Shown one piece after another: positions 48,659 to 59,884 of a stretch of 64,000 bases of DNA (positions within the stretch are counted from its first letter, which is position 1; each line of letters opens with the position of its first letter). Under the pieces are notes generated by a model that worked only from the letters and a program-made list of their open reading frames with translations, was not told the DNA's origin and did not search any database. Position numbers and translations under genes: made by a program. Origin of the DNA: Clostridium punense (GTDB lineage Bacteria > Bacillota > Clostridia > Clostridiales > Clostridiaceae); NCBI RefSeq assembly GCF_017874425.1, contig NZ_JAGGLL010000002.1, positions 174,351 to 238,350 on the forward strand, in the 5' to 3' direction.

Positions 48659-51600
48659 TTAAGCAACATTTTCTTCTTTCTTTCTTGAAGTAAAGTATAA
48701 TGCAGCACCCATTATAGCAGCTAAGAATCCTATTGTGATAACTTCAGTTGTTCCTACTACAGAACCTGCCTGTGGAATAGTTCCAGTGTTATCTTTACCG
48801 TTGTTATCCCCACCATTTCCTGCATTACCTTGGTCTACTGTAGTATCTTCACCCTTAACAAGTAAATCTTGTTTCTCGAAAGCAACTGATTTAGATTTTT
48901 TAAGTTCTTTAATCATAGCATCTCTTAAAACAATGCTTGTATCAGTAAGATTTTTAGCTCCTGAGAAGTTATATCCATCTCCATTAGTAGCCATGAAGTC
49001 ATTAGTTACTACTGTGTAGTACTTATCAGCCTCAATCTTAGTTCCATCCATTAATCTCATTGATGTGATTTTCTCGCCTACTGGTTTAGTTTCATCATAG
49101 AACACTTTGATTCCATAGAATTGAATCCAGCCTACTCCATTGTTTGGATCTATTCCATACTCTATGTTTTTCTTAAGATCTGCTCCAGTAAGTTCTAGTG
49201 TAACTAAAGTATTATCGAATGGGAATACTGTATACATATCTCCCACTGTTAATTCTCCTTTAGCTAATGGTGCTCTGATACCACCACCATTAGTTAAACC
49301 AATTTGTGCTCCTGTAATATCCATCATTAATTTAGTGTTGAATTGCCCAAGAGTTGTAAGTCCTGCTGTCTTATCATGATCTAAGTCATTCTCTAAAGTT
49401 GTTACCACTTCATCAAGAATTGGACTTAATTGATTATTATATTTGTCATAAATAGCTTTTACTGCTGGGTCTTCAGGTAAATCCTTAACTTTTGAAGCTA
49501 AATCTTCTAAGCTAGATACAGCATAAACCTTTCCATCTACAAAGCTTAAAGATATTTTACCAATAGCTCTACCATTGTTTCCTGCTTGAATGACTGGTAT
49601 GCCGTTTACTATACCATTAACAACTTGATGTGAATGAGCTGTGATTACTGCATCGATGCCTTTAGCATTTTTAGCAAGATCTGCTCCTTCACCTGTTATT
49701 TCTTTTGTAACCTTGTCTTGGAAAGTTCCAAGGTGAGATAACACTACTACTGCGTCAACTTTTTCAGTTTCTCTTAAATAAGCTGCCCATTCATTAGTAG
49801 CAGCAACTGGATCTCTAAACTCAAGATTTTCCACATTAGCTGGTAAAGTCTTAAATGCAGTTTCTGGAGTTGCAATTCCAACTAAACCAATTTTCTTGCC
49901 TGCTTCAGTAATAACTTTGTATGGTTTCGCAAATTCAACTGGCTTGCCAGTTTTCTTGTTATAAATATTTGATGCTAAGAAGTCAAAGCCGCCATCTTTA
50001 GCCCATTTTTCTATTTTATCTATACCCCAGTCAAACTCATGGTTCCCAAGGGCAGATGCTTGTACATTTAATTCTTTTAACATTTCAGTTATAACTGAAC
50101 CATAAGTTAAGTTAGACATAGCACTTCCTTGATAGCTATCTCCCCCTGATAAAACAGCATATCCGTTATTATCATTTTCTTGAGTTGTGTATTTTTTAAT
50201 AGCTGCTGCAAATTTAGCTATTCCAGGGTTCTTGCTGCTTAACTTACTATCAACTGTTCCATGGAAATCATTGAAAGTAAGTAAGTTAACAGTTTTTGCA
50301 CCAATTGCTTCAATATCTGCCCAAGTTAAGCTTCTAACATTTGGTGTTCTTCCATCTTCAGATTTTGGAAGAGTAATTTTACCCTCATTAACTAGTTTAG
50401 CTGCTATAGCTCTCTTGTTAGCATCAAAGTTAGTACCTGTTACTTTCCAGTTGTTATCAACTGTTGGAGTAATAGTTCCACCTTTAACATTTACAATATA
50501 TTCTCTCACAAAGTCTCTTACTGCTGAAATTGGTTCAGCTGAAGAGTCATACACAACTGGTACACCTTCGCCTTTAAATAAGCCTGAAGCTTCATTTAAT
50601 AGTTGAGTATTAGCTCTATAGTTGTTTACTGTTAAGTAAATTTCATCTGTATCCTTAACTGCATTTCCATCCATATAAGTTAATTTCTCTATTCTAGCAC
50701 CTGGTTCCTTAGATATGTTAACTTCATACTTAACTCCACCAAACATATCATAATTGTACATTCTTACATCTTTATTAAAAGATATTGTTAAATCACCTGG
50801 TTTAAAAGTGTTGTAGTAGCCTGCTGACCACTCCATATATTTCTTTAATTGAGCGCCATTAACTTTTAAAGTCATTAACCAGTTATCATATTTATATACT
50901 TTTGAAGTATCAGCCTTTTTAATTTCACCTGGAACAATATTTGCATTCGAATCAAATAATGCTGCCCCCGAAACATGATGTGCACCAGTTGGTATATTCT
51001 TAGCATAGTACATCTGAGTATCTAAAATTAAATCAACTACTGCTGAATCTTGAATTTGAGCTTGAGTTATTCCTTTAAACTCTTGTTTAGGTGCAAGTTC
51101 CCCACCTTCAAGTTTTCCTATAACTTGTCTAGCATCAGCTAAGGCTCTATCATGATAAGGTTGTAATTTTGCTTTTAAGGCCTCATCATCAGCAACTCCT
51201 TTTGTGTTTAAAAGTTTTGAAGTAGCAGTAGTAACAGTATACTTACCACCATCTTCTTTAACAGTTAATTCAGCTACTGATAATTGCTCTCCAGATTTAC
51301 CTGGCTCTGTAATATAAGCATTGTTTACTTTTTCACCAACAATTTGCGAATGAGCATGTCCAGCAATTATTAAAGAAAGTTCCGGGTTAGCTTCAGCCAT
51401 TTCTCTTGCACTATCCCCATTACCATATTCACTCTCTATACCCATATGCATTGAAGCTATAAATACATCTGCTTTATTTCCATCTTTAAGTTCTTTTATT
51501 ACAGCTTTAGTTTCTTCTACAGGGTTTGTAACGTTGTAGCCTTTTAGGTTTGGACCATCCCACTTTGTAATATGTGGAGTAACCATACCTATAATAGCAA

Positions 51601-52123
51601 TTCTAATACCGTTCTTCTCAACAATTTTATAAGGTTGTCCTAATCTTTCTCCGTTTGGTTTATATACATTTCCACATAAAACCGCTGTATTAGTTAGCCC
51701 CTTTACAACATTTTCAAGTGTTGGGATACCATAGTTAAATTCATGGTTTCCAAGAGTAAATGTATCATAACCCATTTCGTTCATTCCTAACATCATTGGA
51801 TGTACTTCATCCTTTAGGAATAAATATGAAGAGTTGTCTTGAATTGTGTCCCCATTATCCATCAAAATTGTATTTGGGTTTTGTTCTCTTAGCTGCTTAA
51901 CTAAAGTAGCAATCTTAGTCATACTACCTGAAGATATTGCAGCATCAGAGGCATATTCCCACGGATAGAATCTGCCGTGCAAATCTGAAGTTGCAAGAAC
52001 TTGAATCTTAGTTTCTTGTGTCTCAGCAAATGCCGTTATTAAGTTTACTGGAGATATGAATTGAAATACTAAAGCAAAAGCTAAAAGTAAACTTCCATAT
52101 CTTTTCGACTTAAAAAGTTTCAT
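48659..52123 (-). CDS. Surface-anchored tandem 5'-nucleotidase / 2',3'-cyclic phosphodiesterase
   Basis: A 1154-residue exported protein with signal peptide (residues 1-35) and two full nucleotidase modules. Module 1 has ATSDLHGRF and GNHEFNYG near the start and IIAGHAHSQ; module 2 (from about residue 615) has TFNDFHGTV, LGNHEFDWG, THSHQV and NGGGIRAPL. The C-terminus has a Gly/Asn-rich linker, IPQAGS, a hydrophobic helix and a KK tail: a sorting signal. It would release phosphate and nucleosides outside the cell. The ATG at 52123 follows GGGGGG. The upstream 466-base gap has two hairpins (52319-52347 and 52371-52401) and no gene. Confidence 0.93.
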   Translation of the reverse strand: MKLFKSKRYGSLLLAFALVFQFISPVNLITAFAETQETKIQVLATSDLHGRFYPWEYASDAAISSGSMTKIATLVKQLREQNPNTILMDNGDTIQDNSSYLFLKDEVHPMMLGMNEMGYDTFTLGNHEFNYGIPTLENVVKGLTNTAVLCGNVYKPNGERLGQPYKIVEKNGIRIAIIGMVTPHITKWDGPNLKGYNVTNPVEETKAVIKELKDGNKADVFIASMHMGIESEYGNGDSAREMAEANPELSLIIAGHAHSQIVGEKVNNAYITEPGKSGEQLSVAELTVKEDGGKYTVTTATSKLLNTKGVADDEALKAKLQPYHDRALADARQVIGKLEGGELAPKQEFKGITQAQIQDSAVVDLILDTQMYYAKNIPTGAHHVSGAALFDSNANIVPGEIKKADTSKVYKYDNWLMTLKVNGAQLKKYMEWSAGYYNTFKPGDLTISFNKDVRMYNYDMFGGVKYEVNISKEPGARIEKLTYMDGNAVKDTDEIYLTVNNYRANTQLLNEASGLFKGEGVPVVYDSSAEPISAVRDFVREYIVNVKGGTITPTVDNNWKVTGTNFDANKRAIAAKLVNEGKITLPKSEDGRTPNVRSLTWADIEAIGAKTVNLLTFNDFHGTVDSKLSSKNPGIAKFAAAIKKYTTQENDNNGYAVLSGGDSYQGSAMSNLTYGSVITEMLKELNVQASALGNHEFDWGIDKIEKWAKDGGFDFLASNIYNKKTGKPVEFAKPYKVITEAGKKIGLVGIATPETAFKTLPANVENLEFRDPVAATNEWAAYLRETEKVDAVVVLSHLGTFQDKVTKEITGEGADLAKNAKGIDAVITAHSHQVVNGIVNGIPVIQAGNNGRAIGKISLSFVDGKVYAVSSLEDLASKVKDLPEDPAVKAIYDKYNNQLSPILDEVVTTLENDLDHDKTAGLTTLGQFNTKLMMDITGAQIGLTNGGGIRAPLAKGELTVGDMYTVFPFDNTLVTLELTGADLKKNIEYGIDPNNGVGWIQFYGIKVFYDETKPVGEKITSMRLMDGTKIEADKYYTVVTNDFMATNGDGYNFSGAKNLTDTSIVLRDAMIKELKKSKSVAFEKQDLLVKGEDTTVDQGNAGNGGDNNGKDNTGTIPQAGSVVGTTEVITIGFLAAIMGAALYFTSRKKEENVA

Positions 52124-52318
52124 AAGTTTCCCCCCAATTATATAATTTCTCACAAAATTCCTAACATTAAGATTTTTGTGGACAATACAAATTATACCAC
52201 TTTATACCATGAAATAAAATGTTAAAAAGTCATACCAATGGAAGTTTTATAGTGTCTTTTTCGACACTTAATCTATGTAATATAACAGTTTGTGATATTA
52301 CTAAAATTAAATTAAAAT

Positions 52319-52347
52319 AACCTTTAGAAAATACCTTTCTAAAGGTT
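52319..52347. other. Hairpin upstream of the surface nucleotidase
   Basis: Arms AACCTTTAGAAA and TTTCTAAAGGTT. On the minus strand it is followed by ATTTTAATTT, and it lies 196 bases before the nucleotidase start. A second, ACAATTAG-CTAATTGT hairpin at 52371-52401 has a T-run on the plus strand. Role unclear: terminator of the YtoI-like gene or a leader. Confidence 0.4.
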
Positions 52348-52619
52348 AACTTCATTAAATATGTTAACATAAACAATTAGAATACTAATTGTTTTCTTTT
52401 TTATCTAATCAACATTTTTATACTTTACTAATAAAGCTGTATATTTATACATCATTTAGCATTGAGACTTTATTTAAAAGCTATATTATGATTTTAGAAT
52501 CTCCAAAAATTTTCTTATATTACTATAGAAATTAAAGTATTTACTCAAATTATACAAGGTTTTATAATTACTTCTTTAAGTATATTTAGAAATGCCTTAA
52601 AACTTAACATTATATTGCC

Positions 52620-53921
52620 TTATCTCTTTAATACTTTGGCTGAAAGCATGGACTTTGCAATAAGCTCCTTATTTGAATTATACATAGTGATCTCTACTTT
52701 AGAGTAATATCTTCCTCTATCTAAGACCTCGGAATAGATATCGATAACCCTTCCCATTTGTACTGGCTTCATAAAGTAGGAAGTAAAACTATCTATAGCT
52801 ACATTTGTACTGCTATTTTGCCTTAATGCCATAGTGCCCATGGTGGATAAAAGCATATTCAAGGCATTCCAAGAAGCAGTGCCGATGGAATCTAACATTT
52901 CCGGAATTATTTCTCCCCAAAAATGCATAGTGTCCTTATTTGTCTCAAACTCAAAATTCTTAAGAATTAAATCCTCCATGGTTTCTCCAACATGAGGCTG
53001 TCTTAATACTAATTGCATAGCTTTAATTACATCTTCTCTAGATATAACTCCCACTAATTTCTTCTTAACTACCACAGGACAGAGTTTTATTCCTTCCCAG
53101 GCCATTATATGTGCAGCGTAAGCTACTGTAGTTGTAGGCATAACTACGATTGGATCTTTTATCATTATATTACCAATAACTTCATCATCTCTATTATCTT
53201 TAATATCATTTAAGGTAACTATACCTATCACCTTTTGGTTTTCATCTATCACTGGATATCTTTCATGTTTAGTTTTTTCAATTAATTCTTTTAACTTTTT
53301 CACTTTATCAAAGGTGGTTAAATATTTCGGATTTTTTTCCATTATATCTTCCACTAATATTATTTCTTTTTTAACATTGTTTTCAAAAATTGCCTTATTA
53401 ATCATGCTAGCTACAGTAAATGTGTCATAGGTGCAAGAAATTAAAGGGAGCTGATTTTTATCTGCAAGTTCCTCAATTTCCTCACTACAAGAAAAACCTC
53501 CTGTAATTAAAACAGCACATCCATTTTCAAGAGCAAGCCTCTGAGCTTCTTCTCTATTTCCAACAATTAATAGTGCTCCAGGACTTATGTATTTTTTAAT
53601 AGTTTCAACTTCCATTGCCCCAATTACAAACTTCTCTAAGGTTTTATGTGCTCCCTCTTTGCCTCCGAGAAGAGTTCCATCAACAATGTTTACAACTTCC
53701 CCAAAGGTAATTTTATCTATGTTTCTTTTTTCAAGTTTTTCCACTCTTACAGTCCCGACCCTTGGAATAGTATTAACTATACCTATGGATTCACATTCTT
53801 TAATTGCTCTGTAAGCCGTACCTTCGCTAACCCCCAGGTCATTACTTACTCCTCTAACTGAAATTTTTGTCCCAATATCTAGTGAAAGTATATATTTAAT
53901 AATATCCTCATGCTTTGACAT
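52620..53921 (-). CDS. YtoI-like protein: HTH + DRTGG + CBS pair + hotdog domain
   Basis: A 433-residue multidomain regulator or metabolic protein. Residues 1-65 form a winged helix (VSEGTAYRAIKECESIGIV), about 70-175 a DRTGG domain, about 190-310 two CBS domains (HERYPVIDENQKVIGIVTLNDI and CPVVVKKKLVGVISREDVIKA) and the rest a hotdog thioesterase-like fold. The layout is that of B. subtilis YtoI. CBS domains suggest binding of an adenine nucleotide, perhaps c-di-AMP; this is inference. It follows whiA by 3 bases. Confidence 0.88.
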   Translation of the reverse strand: MSKHEDIIKYILSLDIGTKISVRGVSNDLGVSEGTAYRAIKECESIGIVNTIPRVGTVRVEKLEKRNIDKITFGEVVNIVDGTLLGGKEGAHKTLEKFVIGAMEVETIKKYISPGALLIVGNREEAQRLALENGCAVLITGGFSCSEEIEELADKNQLPLISCTYDTFTVASMINKAIFENNVKKEIILVEDIMEKNPKYLTTFDKVKKLKELIEKTKHERYPVIDENQKVIGIVTLNDIKDNRDDEVIGNIMIKDPIVVMPTTTVAYAAHIMAWEGIKLCPVVVKKKLVGVISREDVIKAMQLVLRQPHVGETMEDLILKNFEFETNKDTMHFWGEIIPEMLDSIGTASWNALNMLLSTMGTMALRQNSSTNVAIDSFTSYFMKPVQMGRVIDIYSEVLDRGRYYSKVEITMYNSNKELIAKSMLSAKVLKR

Positions 53922-53924
53922 ACT

Positions 53925-54875
53925 CTACCTACCTTCTTTATGTAGCTCCTCTGCAATTTTTTCTATTCTTCTTAACCTATGATTTACCCCTGATTTTCCT
54001 ACTGGAGGATTAAGCATTGCTCCTAACTCCTTAAGAGATTCGTCTGGGAACTCAAGTCTTAGCTCTGCCACCTCTCTTAAATTTTTAGGAAGCCTATCAA
54101 GTCCAATTTCCTCTTCAATTAATTTAATACTCTCAACCTGTCTTACTGCAGCATTTACCGTCTTACTCAAATTGGCAGTTTCGCAATTCACCAGCCTATT
54201 TACATTATTTCTCATTTCCTTCATAATTCTTATATTCTCTAACTGTAGAAGCGAACTATGAGCCCCAATAATATTTAACAAATCTACTATTTGTTCTCCT
54301 TCTTTAATATAAATCACATAGCTATTCTTTCTTTGAATAACCTTTGAAGAAAGACTATAAGTATTTATTAACTTACTAAGTTCTATAGCATAATCATAGT
54401 TATGGGTTACAAACTCTAAATGATAAGTTTTTTCAGGATTGCTTATACTTCCTCCACCTAAAAATGCACCTCTTATATATGCTCTTTTAGTCCCTTCATC
54501 TTCTACCATATTCTCTGGTATTCCATAGTTAATAGTAAGAAGTTCTTCTTTCTTTAAAACCCCTACCTCTTCTAGCAATCCTCTCACATTTACATCCTCT
54601 GGTATGATAACTACATAAACATTATTTTTCTTTAAAGAATTACTTCTTTTTACAAGAAGCTTTGTATGAATATAAAAGTGTTCTTTTAATATTTTAAAAA
54701 TCAACCTAGCTATAGCAGGATTTTCTGTTACAACCTTAAATGTAATAGACTTATTGGCTCCAAGACCTAAGGTTCCACTTGCCTTCATTATGGCAGATAA
54801 TTCTGCTATAGCCTCTTCTTTTGTTAAATCTGTATATCTACAAACTTCATTCTTAACCTTTAGTGAAAATGACAT
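53925..54875 (-). CDS. whiA: Sporulation/division regulator WhiA
   Basis: A 316-residue DNA-binding protein with a degenerate LAGLIDADG-type N-terminal domain (AYIRGAFLGGGSISNPEKTYH) and a C-terminal helix-turn-helix (LAAMLNPPVGKSGVNHRLRRI-like, here LGAMLNPPVGKSGVNHRLR). It has no nuclease activity in known members and acts as a regulator tied to cell division. It lies 4 bases after yvcK in the conserved rapZ-yvcK-whiA cluster. Confidence 0.96.
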   Translation of the reverse strand: MSFSLKVKNEVCRYTDLTKEEAIAELSAIMKASGTLGLGANKSITFKVVTENPAIARLIFKILKEHFYIHTKLLVKRSNSLKKNNVYVVIIPEDVNVRGLLEEVGVLKKEELLTINYGIPENMVEDEGTKRAYIRGAFLGGGSISNPEKTYHLEFVTHNYDYAIELSKLINTYSLSSKVIQRKNSYVIYIKEGEQIVDLLNIIGAHSSLLQLENIRIMKEMRNNVNRLVNCETANLSKTVNAAVRQVESIKLIEEEIGLDRLPKNLREVAELRLEFPDESLKELGAMLNPPVGKSGVNHRLRRIEKIAEELHKEGR

Positions 54876-54879
54876 GTTT

Positions 54880-56217
54880 TTACTCCCTATTCTTCTTAGC
54901 TTCTTTTAATTTTTGTGATAGATAAAAGAACTCTAAAATTCTTTTTTCATCATAAAAAAGTTTTTTCTTCATTACTGTTTCAACTAATATTTCTGCTAAC
55001 TTATTTTCATCATGTCTAACATAACCATTTTTAATTTTAACAATATTAGCTTTAATATACTCTACATCTAACTCATTAGCTTTAGACTTATCAAGAATTA
55101 CTGGAATGGAGCCTTCCTCTAAATATTTAGCCTTTAATTGCTCTCCAATATCCTCTCCGTTAACTATAGCATAGTTAATAGCTAAAGTGCCACAGTGATC
55201 ATGGATAGCTTTAATATGATCCTGTACTGTAAACTCATCAGTTTCTCCTGGTTGAGTCATTATATTAGATACATAAATTTTAATTCCCTTAGTCTCATTT
55301 AAAGCTTCCTTAATATCCCTAACTAATAAATTTGGAATAATGCTAGTATAAAGACTTCCTGGACCTAAAATTACAGCATCAGCCTCCAAAATTGCAGTTA
55401 TGGCCTCTTCCACTGCTCTTGCCTCTTTCGGTTCTATGAAAACACTTTCGATAGGTGAATTTCTTCTTAATACTTCTTTTGGTATTACCGATTCACCTCT
55501 TACTAAAGAACCATTTTTAAGCCTTGCGAAAAGCTGCAGATTGTCTAAGGTTACAGGAAGAACCCTCCCTGTAACTGCAAGAACAGAGCAGGTTTTTTTT
55601 ATAGCCTCCAAAAAGTTATCTGATATTCCGTCCATAGCTGCTAAAAACAAATTTCCAAAGTTTTGATTTTCTAGCCTTCCATCTTTAAATCTATAACGAA
55701 ATAAATCTTCCATTATAGGCTCTGTATCTGCAAGGGCTACAATACAGTTTCTTATATCCCCTGGAGGTAAAATTCCTAGATCCTGTCTTAAAACTCCTGA
55801 ACCTCCTCCATCATCTGCTACAGTAACGATGGCTGTAATATTACTAGTGAATTTTTTAATCCCACTAAGCATATTAGAAAGTCCCGTTCCTCCACCTATT
55901 ACTACAACTTTAGGTCCTCTAACTAAAATCTTTTTTTCATAAATCAATTCACCAATATTTTTTTTATTTAAGGATAAATTCACAACCTCTAAATTTAAAA
56001 GAGCAATCATTCTTTCAGTATAATTTGAAAGACCATAGTATACAGAAAAAATACCAATGAAAATAATGAGGACCCAAAACAAAATATAATCTATTCCAAA
56101 ATAAACTTTGTTTATAAGCTCCATAACTGCATAAACTATAAGTGCAATACCAAAAATGGCCTTAGCAAGCCATCGTTTAATTCCAATACCTGGCCTTAAC
56201 CAGTAGCTTAGCTTCAT
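54880..56217 (-). CDS. yvcK: Gluconeogenesis factor YvcK/CofD-like, membrane-anchored form
   Basis: A 445-residue protein of the CofD-like fold with two N-terminal membrane helices (residues about 18-62), then [34 protein letters not shown] and [12 protein letters not shown] motifs. YvcK binds UDP-sugars and affects morphology and growth on gluconeogenic carbon. The ATG overlaps the rapZ stop by 4 bases (ATGA). The membrane extension is common in Clostridia. Confidence 0.95.
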   Translation of the reverse strand: MKLSYWLRPGIGIKRWLAKAIFGIALIVYAVMELINKVYFGIDYILFWVLIIFIGIFSVYYGLSNYTERMIALLNLEVVNLSLNKKNIGELIYEKKILVRGPKVVVIGGGTGLSNMLSGIKKFTSNITAIVTVADDGGGSGVLRQDLGILPPGDIRNCIVALADTEPIMEDLFRYRFKDGRLENQNFGNLFLAAMDGISDNFLEAIKKTCSVLAVTGRVLPVTLDNLQLFARLKNGSLVRGESVIPKEVLRRNSPIESVFIEPKEARAVEEAITAILEADAVILGPGSLYTSIIPNLLVRDIKEALNETKGIKIYVSNIMTQPGETDEFTVQDHIKAIHDHCGTLAINYAIVNGEDIGEQLKAKYLEEGSIPVILDKSKANELDVEYIKANIVKIKNGYVRHDENKLAEILVETVMKKKLFYDEKRILEFFYLSQKLKEAKKNRE

Positions 56218-57098
56218 AGCTTGCCTGCTCCCCTATTTACATCTTCATTAACATCCCTATGATCAATAGTAGCATTGTAACCATTATGACAAAGTAGCTC
56301 ATATATCTTATTAGAAATGGCTACTGAGCGATGCCTTCCTCCAGTACATCCTATAGAAATAATTAACTGTCTTTTCCCTTCATTTTTATAACTCGGTATT
56401 AAAAATAATAACATATCAATTAACTTATCTACGAATTCCTTAGTTTCATTTTTCGCCAGAACATAATCCTTAACAGGTTTATCTAACCCCGAAAAAGGTT
56501 TAAGCTCGGGAATATAGAAGGGATTTGGAAGAAATCTAACATCAAAAACCAAATCTGAATCTAAAGGAATTCCATACTTGAATCCAAAAGAAACTACATT
56601 AATTAGGAGTTGTGTTTCTATCTGTCCTTGCTCTCCAAAATAATTTATTATTTCTTCATTTAACTCTTTATTTGATAGCTTTGTTGTATTAATAATCTTG
56701 TTGGCTTTATCTCTAATAGCCCTTAATTTTTTTCTCTCAATACTAATGCCATTTATAACTCTACCATCTGGTGCTAATGGGTGTTTTCTTCTGCTCTCTT
56801 TATAACGTTTTACTAACACTTCATCTGTAGCTTCCAAAAATAACACTTCATATAAATATCCTTCAGCATCAAGGTGACTTAGGCTATCAAATAGGTCGTC
56901 AAAAAATCTTCTTCCACGTATATCAACTACTATAGCAATTTTGTCTATTTTACCTTCTGTTTGAAAGCAAGCTTCTGCAAACTTTGATATTAATGTGGGT
57001 GGTAGGTTATCAACACAAAAGTACCCTAAATCTTCAAGACTTCTTATAGCTTGAGTCTTTCCTGCTCCTGACATTCCAGTTACTATTACAAATCTCAT
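56214..57098 (-). CDS. rapZ: RNase adapter/nucleotide-binding protein RapZ
   Basis: A 294-residue protein with P-loop GMSGAGKTQ (residues 8-16), [11 protein letters not shown] in the middle, and the conserved C-terminal domain [13 protein letters not shown]. In Gram-positives it binds nucleotides and perhaps RNA or sugars. The ATG at 57098 follows AAAGGGGTG. First gene of the rapZ-yvcK-whiA-ytoI operon. The 57117-57621 gap holds only the hisC terminator and AT-rich DNA. Confidence 0.95.
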   Translation of the reverse strand: MRFVIVTGMSGAGKTQAIRSLEDLGYFCVDNLPPTLISKFAEACFQTEGKIDKIAIVVDIRGRRFFDDLFDSLSHLDAEGYLYEVLFLEATDEVLVKRYKESRRKHPLAPDGRVINGISIERKKLRAIRDKANKIINTTKLSNKELNEEIINYFGEQGQIETQLLINVVSFGFKYGIPLDSDLVFDVRFLPNPFYIPELKPFSGLDKPVKDYVLAKNETKEFVDKLIDMLLFLIPSYKNEGKRQLIISIGCTGGRHRSVAISNKIYELLCHNGYNATIDHRDVNEDVNRGAGKL

Positions 57099-57424
57099 TT
57101 TTACACCCCTTTGCAAGTTTTTATCTATAGGGATTTAAGCCAAAATCCAACTATTCATTACCTCCATCTTGGTTCCCATGAGGCTTTGATGATAAATAAA
57201 ATATATCTTCACTGTGAAAGCCTATATATAATATATTATACCATATAATACCCTTGTCTTATAGAATATATATTCACTATTTCAACATTATTCTTCATAA
57301 TAATACCTAATACTTAACACTTAACATAGATAGATACTTAATATTATATAAAGTGTAATAAATATACTGCATAAATACAACTTATACCTACTACAATAGT
57401 TTTACTGTCACAATGAACTTACAA

Positions 57425-57464
57425 TAAAAAAGAATACATACTAAATTTAATATGTATTCTTCTT
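57425..57464 (-). terminator. Terminator of hisC
   Basis: Stem AAGAATACATA and TATGTATTCTT followed by a T-run on the minus strand, about 160 bases after the hisC stop. Confidence 0.7.
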
Positions 57465-57621
57465 AAATATTTATTACTATTAATTATACTTTATTACTAA
57501 ATATAGAAAAGCAATTTTATATTCTAAACATTAGCATATATTGTTTGCCTAAAGACTTTTATAGTATTAACTATTATGCCCTTCTATCCAACAAAATTTA
57601 CTTTTATCTTATCTTCAAAGG

Positions 57622-58716
57622 TTACATAGTAGCTAAGATTTCTTTTAGTGCTTTTATAAACTTATGATTTTGAACTTCTGTTCCTATTGTTACCCTCATC
57701 CAACCTGGCATTCCTAAAAGATGTCCTGGTCTTACGATGATTCCTGCCTTTAACAGTCTATCAAATACTATCTTATCATCCACTAAAGTATTCATCATGA
57801 TAAAGTTAGCATTAGTTTTAGCATAAGGAAGCTTCATTTTATCTAGTTCACCATATAAGTATTCTCTTCCTTTAAGATTAGTTTCAAAAACTAAGTTTAA
57901 GAAAGCTTCATCTTCTAAAGCTGCTATAGCTGCCTTCTGTGCAAATAAGTTCACATCAAAAGGTCCAATAATTCTGTTGAAATATTCTCCTAATTCTTTA
58001 TGAACAATACCATAGCCACATCTTAGGGATGCAAGGCCATAAGCCTTTGAGAAGGTTCTTAGCACTACCATATTTGGATACTTTGGAAGTAACTCTAGAG
58101 AATTAGGGAAGTTTTTATCTGTAACATACTCTATATAAGCTTCATCCATAATGATTACTACATTAGGTGGAATCTTACCTAAAACTTTGTCTAACTCTTG
58201 TTTAGTAAATATTGTGCCGGTCGGATTGTTTGGATTACAGAACCAAATGATCTTAGTTCTTTCAGTTATGGCATCAACCATAGCTTCTATATCTAAACCA
58301 TTATCCTTCATTGGAATAGAAATAACTTTTCCTCCCATTAGCTTCACTGAAGCTTCATATCTTGGGAAGGTGATTTCTGCCATAATGCTTTCATCTCCAG
58401 GATTTATAAAAGTATTGCAGATTACTCTTATAAGGGAATCAGACCCTGTACCACAGAACACTTGCTCTGGTGATACTCCTAGCTTTTTGCTTATTGCTTC
58501 TTTTAGTTCGAAATTAGATGCATCTGGATACATGTGAGTTTCATTGATGATGTCATTAAGTGCTTCCTTAACCTTTGGTGAACATCCTAGCGGATTTTCA
58601 TTAGATGCAAGCTTAATTACCTCCTCAAGTCCTAACTCTCTTTTAACCTCGTCAATTGGCTTTCCAGCCTTATACACTCCAAGGTCAAGTACTTCTGCTC
58701 TAATAGCATACCCCAT
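57622..58716 (-). CDS. hisC: Histidinol-phosphate aminotransferase
   Basis: A 364-residue PLP-dependent aminotransferase. ASNENPLGCSPKV (near residue 36), FCNPNNPTG (about 158-166), MDEAYIEY and the Schiff-base Lys in RTFSKAYGLASLRCGY (about 220-235) are present. It converts histidinol phosphate or related aromatic acids. It lies alone, away from other his genes, so it may act as a general aromatic aminotransferase. ATG preceded by AGGGGG. Confidence 0.93.
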   Translation of the reverse strand: MGYAIRAEVLDLGVYKAGKPIDEVKRELGLEEVIKLASNENPLGCSPKVKEALNDIINETHMYPDASNFELKEAISKKLGVSPEQVFCGTGSDSLIRVICNTFINPGDESIMAEITFPRYEASVKLMGGKVISIPMKDNGLDIEAMVDAITERTKIIWFCNPNNPTGTIFTKQELDKVLGKIPPNVVIIMDEAYIEYVTDKNFPNSLELLPKYPNMVVLRTFSKAYGLASLRCGYGIVHKELGEYFNRIIGPFDVNLFAQKAAIAALEDEAFLNLVFETNLKGREYLYGELDKMKLPYAKTNANFIMMNTLVDDKIVFDRLLKAGIIVRPGHLLGMPGWMRVTIGTEVQNHKFIKALKEILATM

Positions 58717-58897
58717 TTGTTTATCCCCCTTATTTATTTTTAAATAATTTACAAATTAATTAGCTACACAACTCTAAAAGGTAATTTTCCTAATATCAAA
58801 AGAATAAGAAAAATCCCTGTTCAAAATATAATTAACTAACAAAATTGTAATTTATAAATTATAAACCCTATTTTAAAAAAATGTTTTAGAACTAAAG

Positions 58898-59815
58898 TTA
58901 ATTATCTTCCCCAATAATTCTAACTTCAGTGTGTAATTCTACCCCAAATTTTTCATGCACCTTAGTTTGCACTAATGAAATTAACTCTAAAACATCCTTC
59001 GCACTAGCTCCTCCTTTATTTATAAGGAAACCAGAGTGCTTTTCTGAAACTTCTGCAGCTCCTACATTAAAACCTTTAAGCCCAGCATCTTGAATTAATT
59101 TGCCTGCAAAATAACCCTCTGGTCTTTTAAAGGTACTTCCTGCTGATGCATATTCTAGAGGCTGCTTATCAGTCCTCTTTTGTGTAAGCTCATCAATTCT
59201 AGCTTTAATTTTATCTTTATCTCCCGGTACGAGTTTTAACGTTACCTGAAGTACTATATATCCATATTTTAAAATTGCACTCATTCTATAAGAAAGTTCT
59301 AATTCTTCCTTAGAAAGGCTTCTTATTTCCCCTTTATTGTCTATTACTAGAGCACTATGAAGTACCTTTGACATTTCCCCATCATAAGCTCCAGCATTCA
59401 TTGTAGTGGCTCCCCCAATGCTTCCAGGTATTCCACAAGCAAACTCAAAACCAGTAAGACTTGATTTTAAAGCTGCCGCAGATACATCATTAAGCTTTGC
59501 TCCACTTTCTGCAATAATTTTATCTCCATCTATAGTAATTTTATTTAACTTAGCAAATTTAATAACTACTCCTCTAATGCCTCCATCTTTAACTAAAAGA
59601 TTTGAGCCATTACCTAAAATGAAATAATTCACATTACTTTCTTTACATAGTTTTATAACCTGTGTTATCATATCGTAATTAGTTGGATACACTAGTACAT
59701 CTGCTGGTCCTCCAACCTTAAAAGAAGTATGATTTTTCATTGGTTCATCTATAACTACATTTTCCACTCCAAGGATTTTTCTTAACTCATTAATAAAATT
59801 CATATCTAAGCTCAT
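58898..59815 (-). CDS. murB: UDP-N-acetylenolpyruvoylglucosamine reductase
   Basis: A 305-residue FAD enzyme completing UDP-MurNAc synthesis. It contains [45 protein letters not shown] and the catalytic Ser in [11 protein letters not shown], with GFLINKG near the end. Type II (no extra loop). The ATG at 59815 follows AGAGG; the upstream in-frame codons have no site. It follows the PHP hydrolase gene in the same direction. Confidence 0.96.
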   Translation of the reverse strand: MSLDMNFINELRKILGVENVVIDEPMKNHTSFKVGGPADVLVYPTNYDMITQVIKLCKESNVNYFILGNGSNLLVKDGGIRGVVIKFAKLNKITIDGDKIIAESGAKLNDVSAAALKSSLTGFEFACGIPGSIGGATTMNAGAYDGEMSKVLHSALVIDNKGEIRSLSKEELELSYRMSAILKYGYIVLQVTLKLVPGDKDKIKARIDELTQKRTDKQPLEYASAGSTFKRPEGYFAGKLIQDAGLKGFNVGAAEVSEKHSGFLINKGGASAKDVLELISLVQTKVHEKFGVELHTEVRIIGEDN

Positions 59816-59884
59816 TCTATACCTCTTCTTATTAATTATTATATATCTAGTATAAATTAAATCATATTCCCATATCAAGGATTA

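Noticed and set aside
50187..50606. A plus-strand 139-residue ORF
   Set aside because: It is antisense to the well-supported surface nucleotidase gene and has no ribosome binding site or recognisable motif.
53925..54875. A second homing endonuclease (LAGLIDADG-like segment)
   Set aside because: This is WhiA, whose N-terminal domain is a degenerate, inactive homing-endonuclease fold, in its usual rapZ-yvcK-whiA context.
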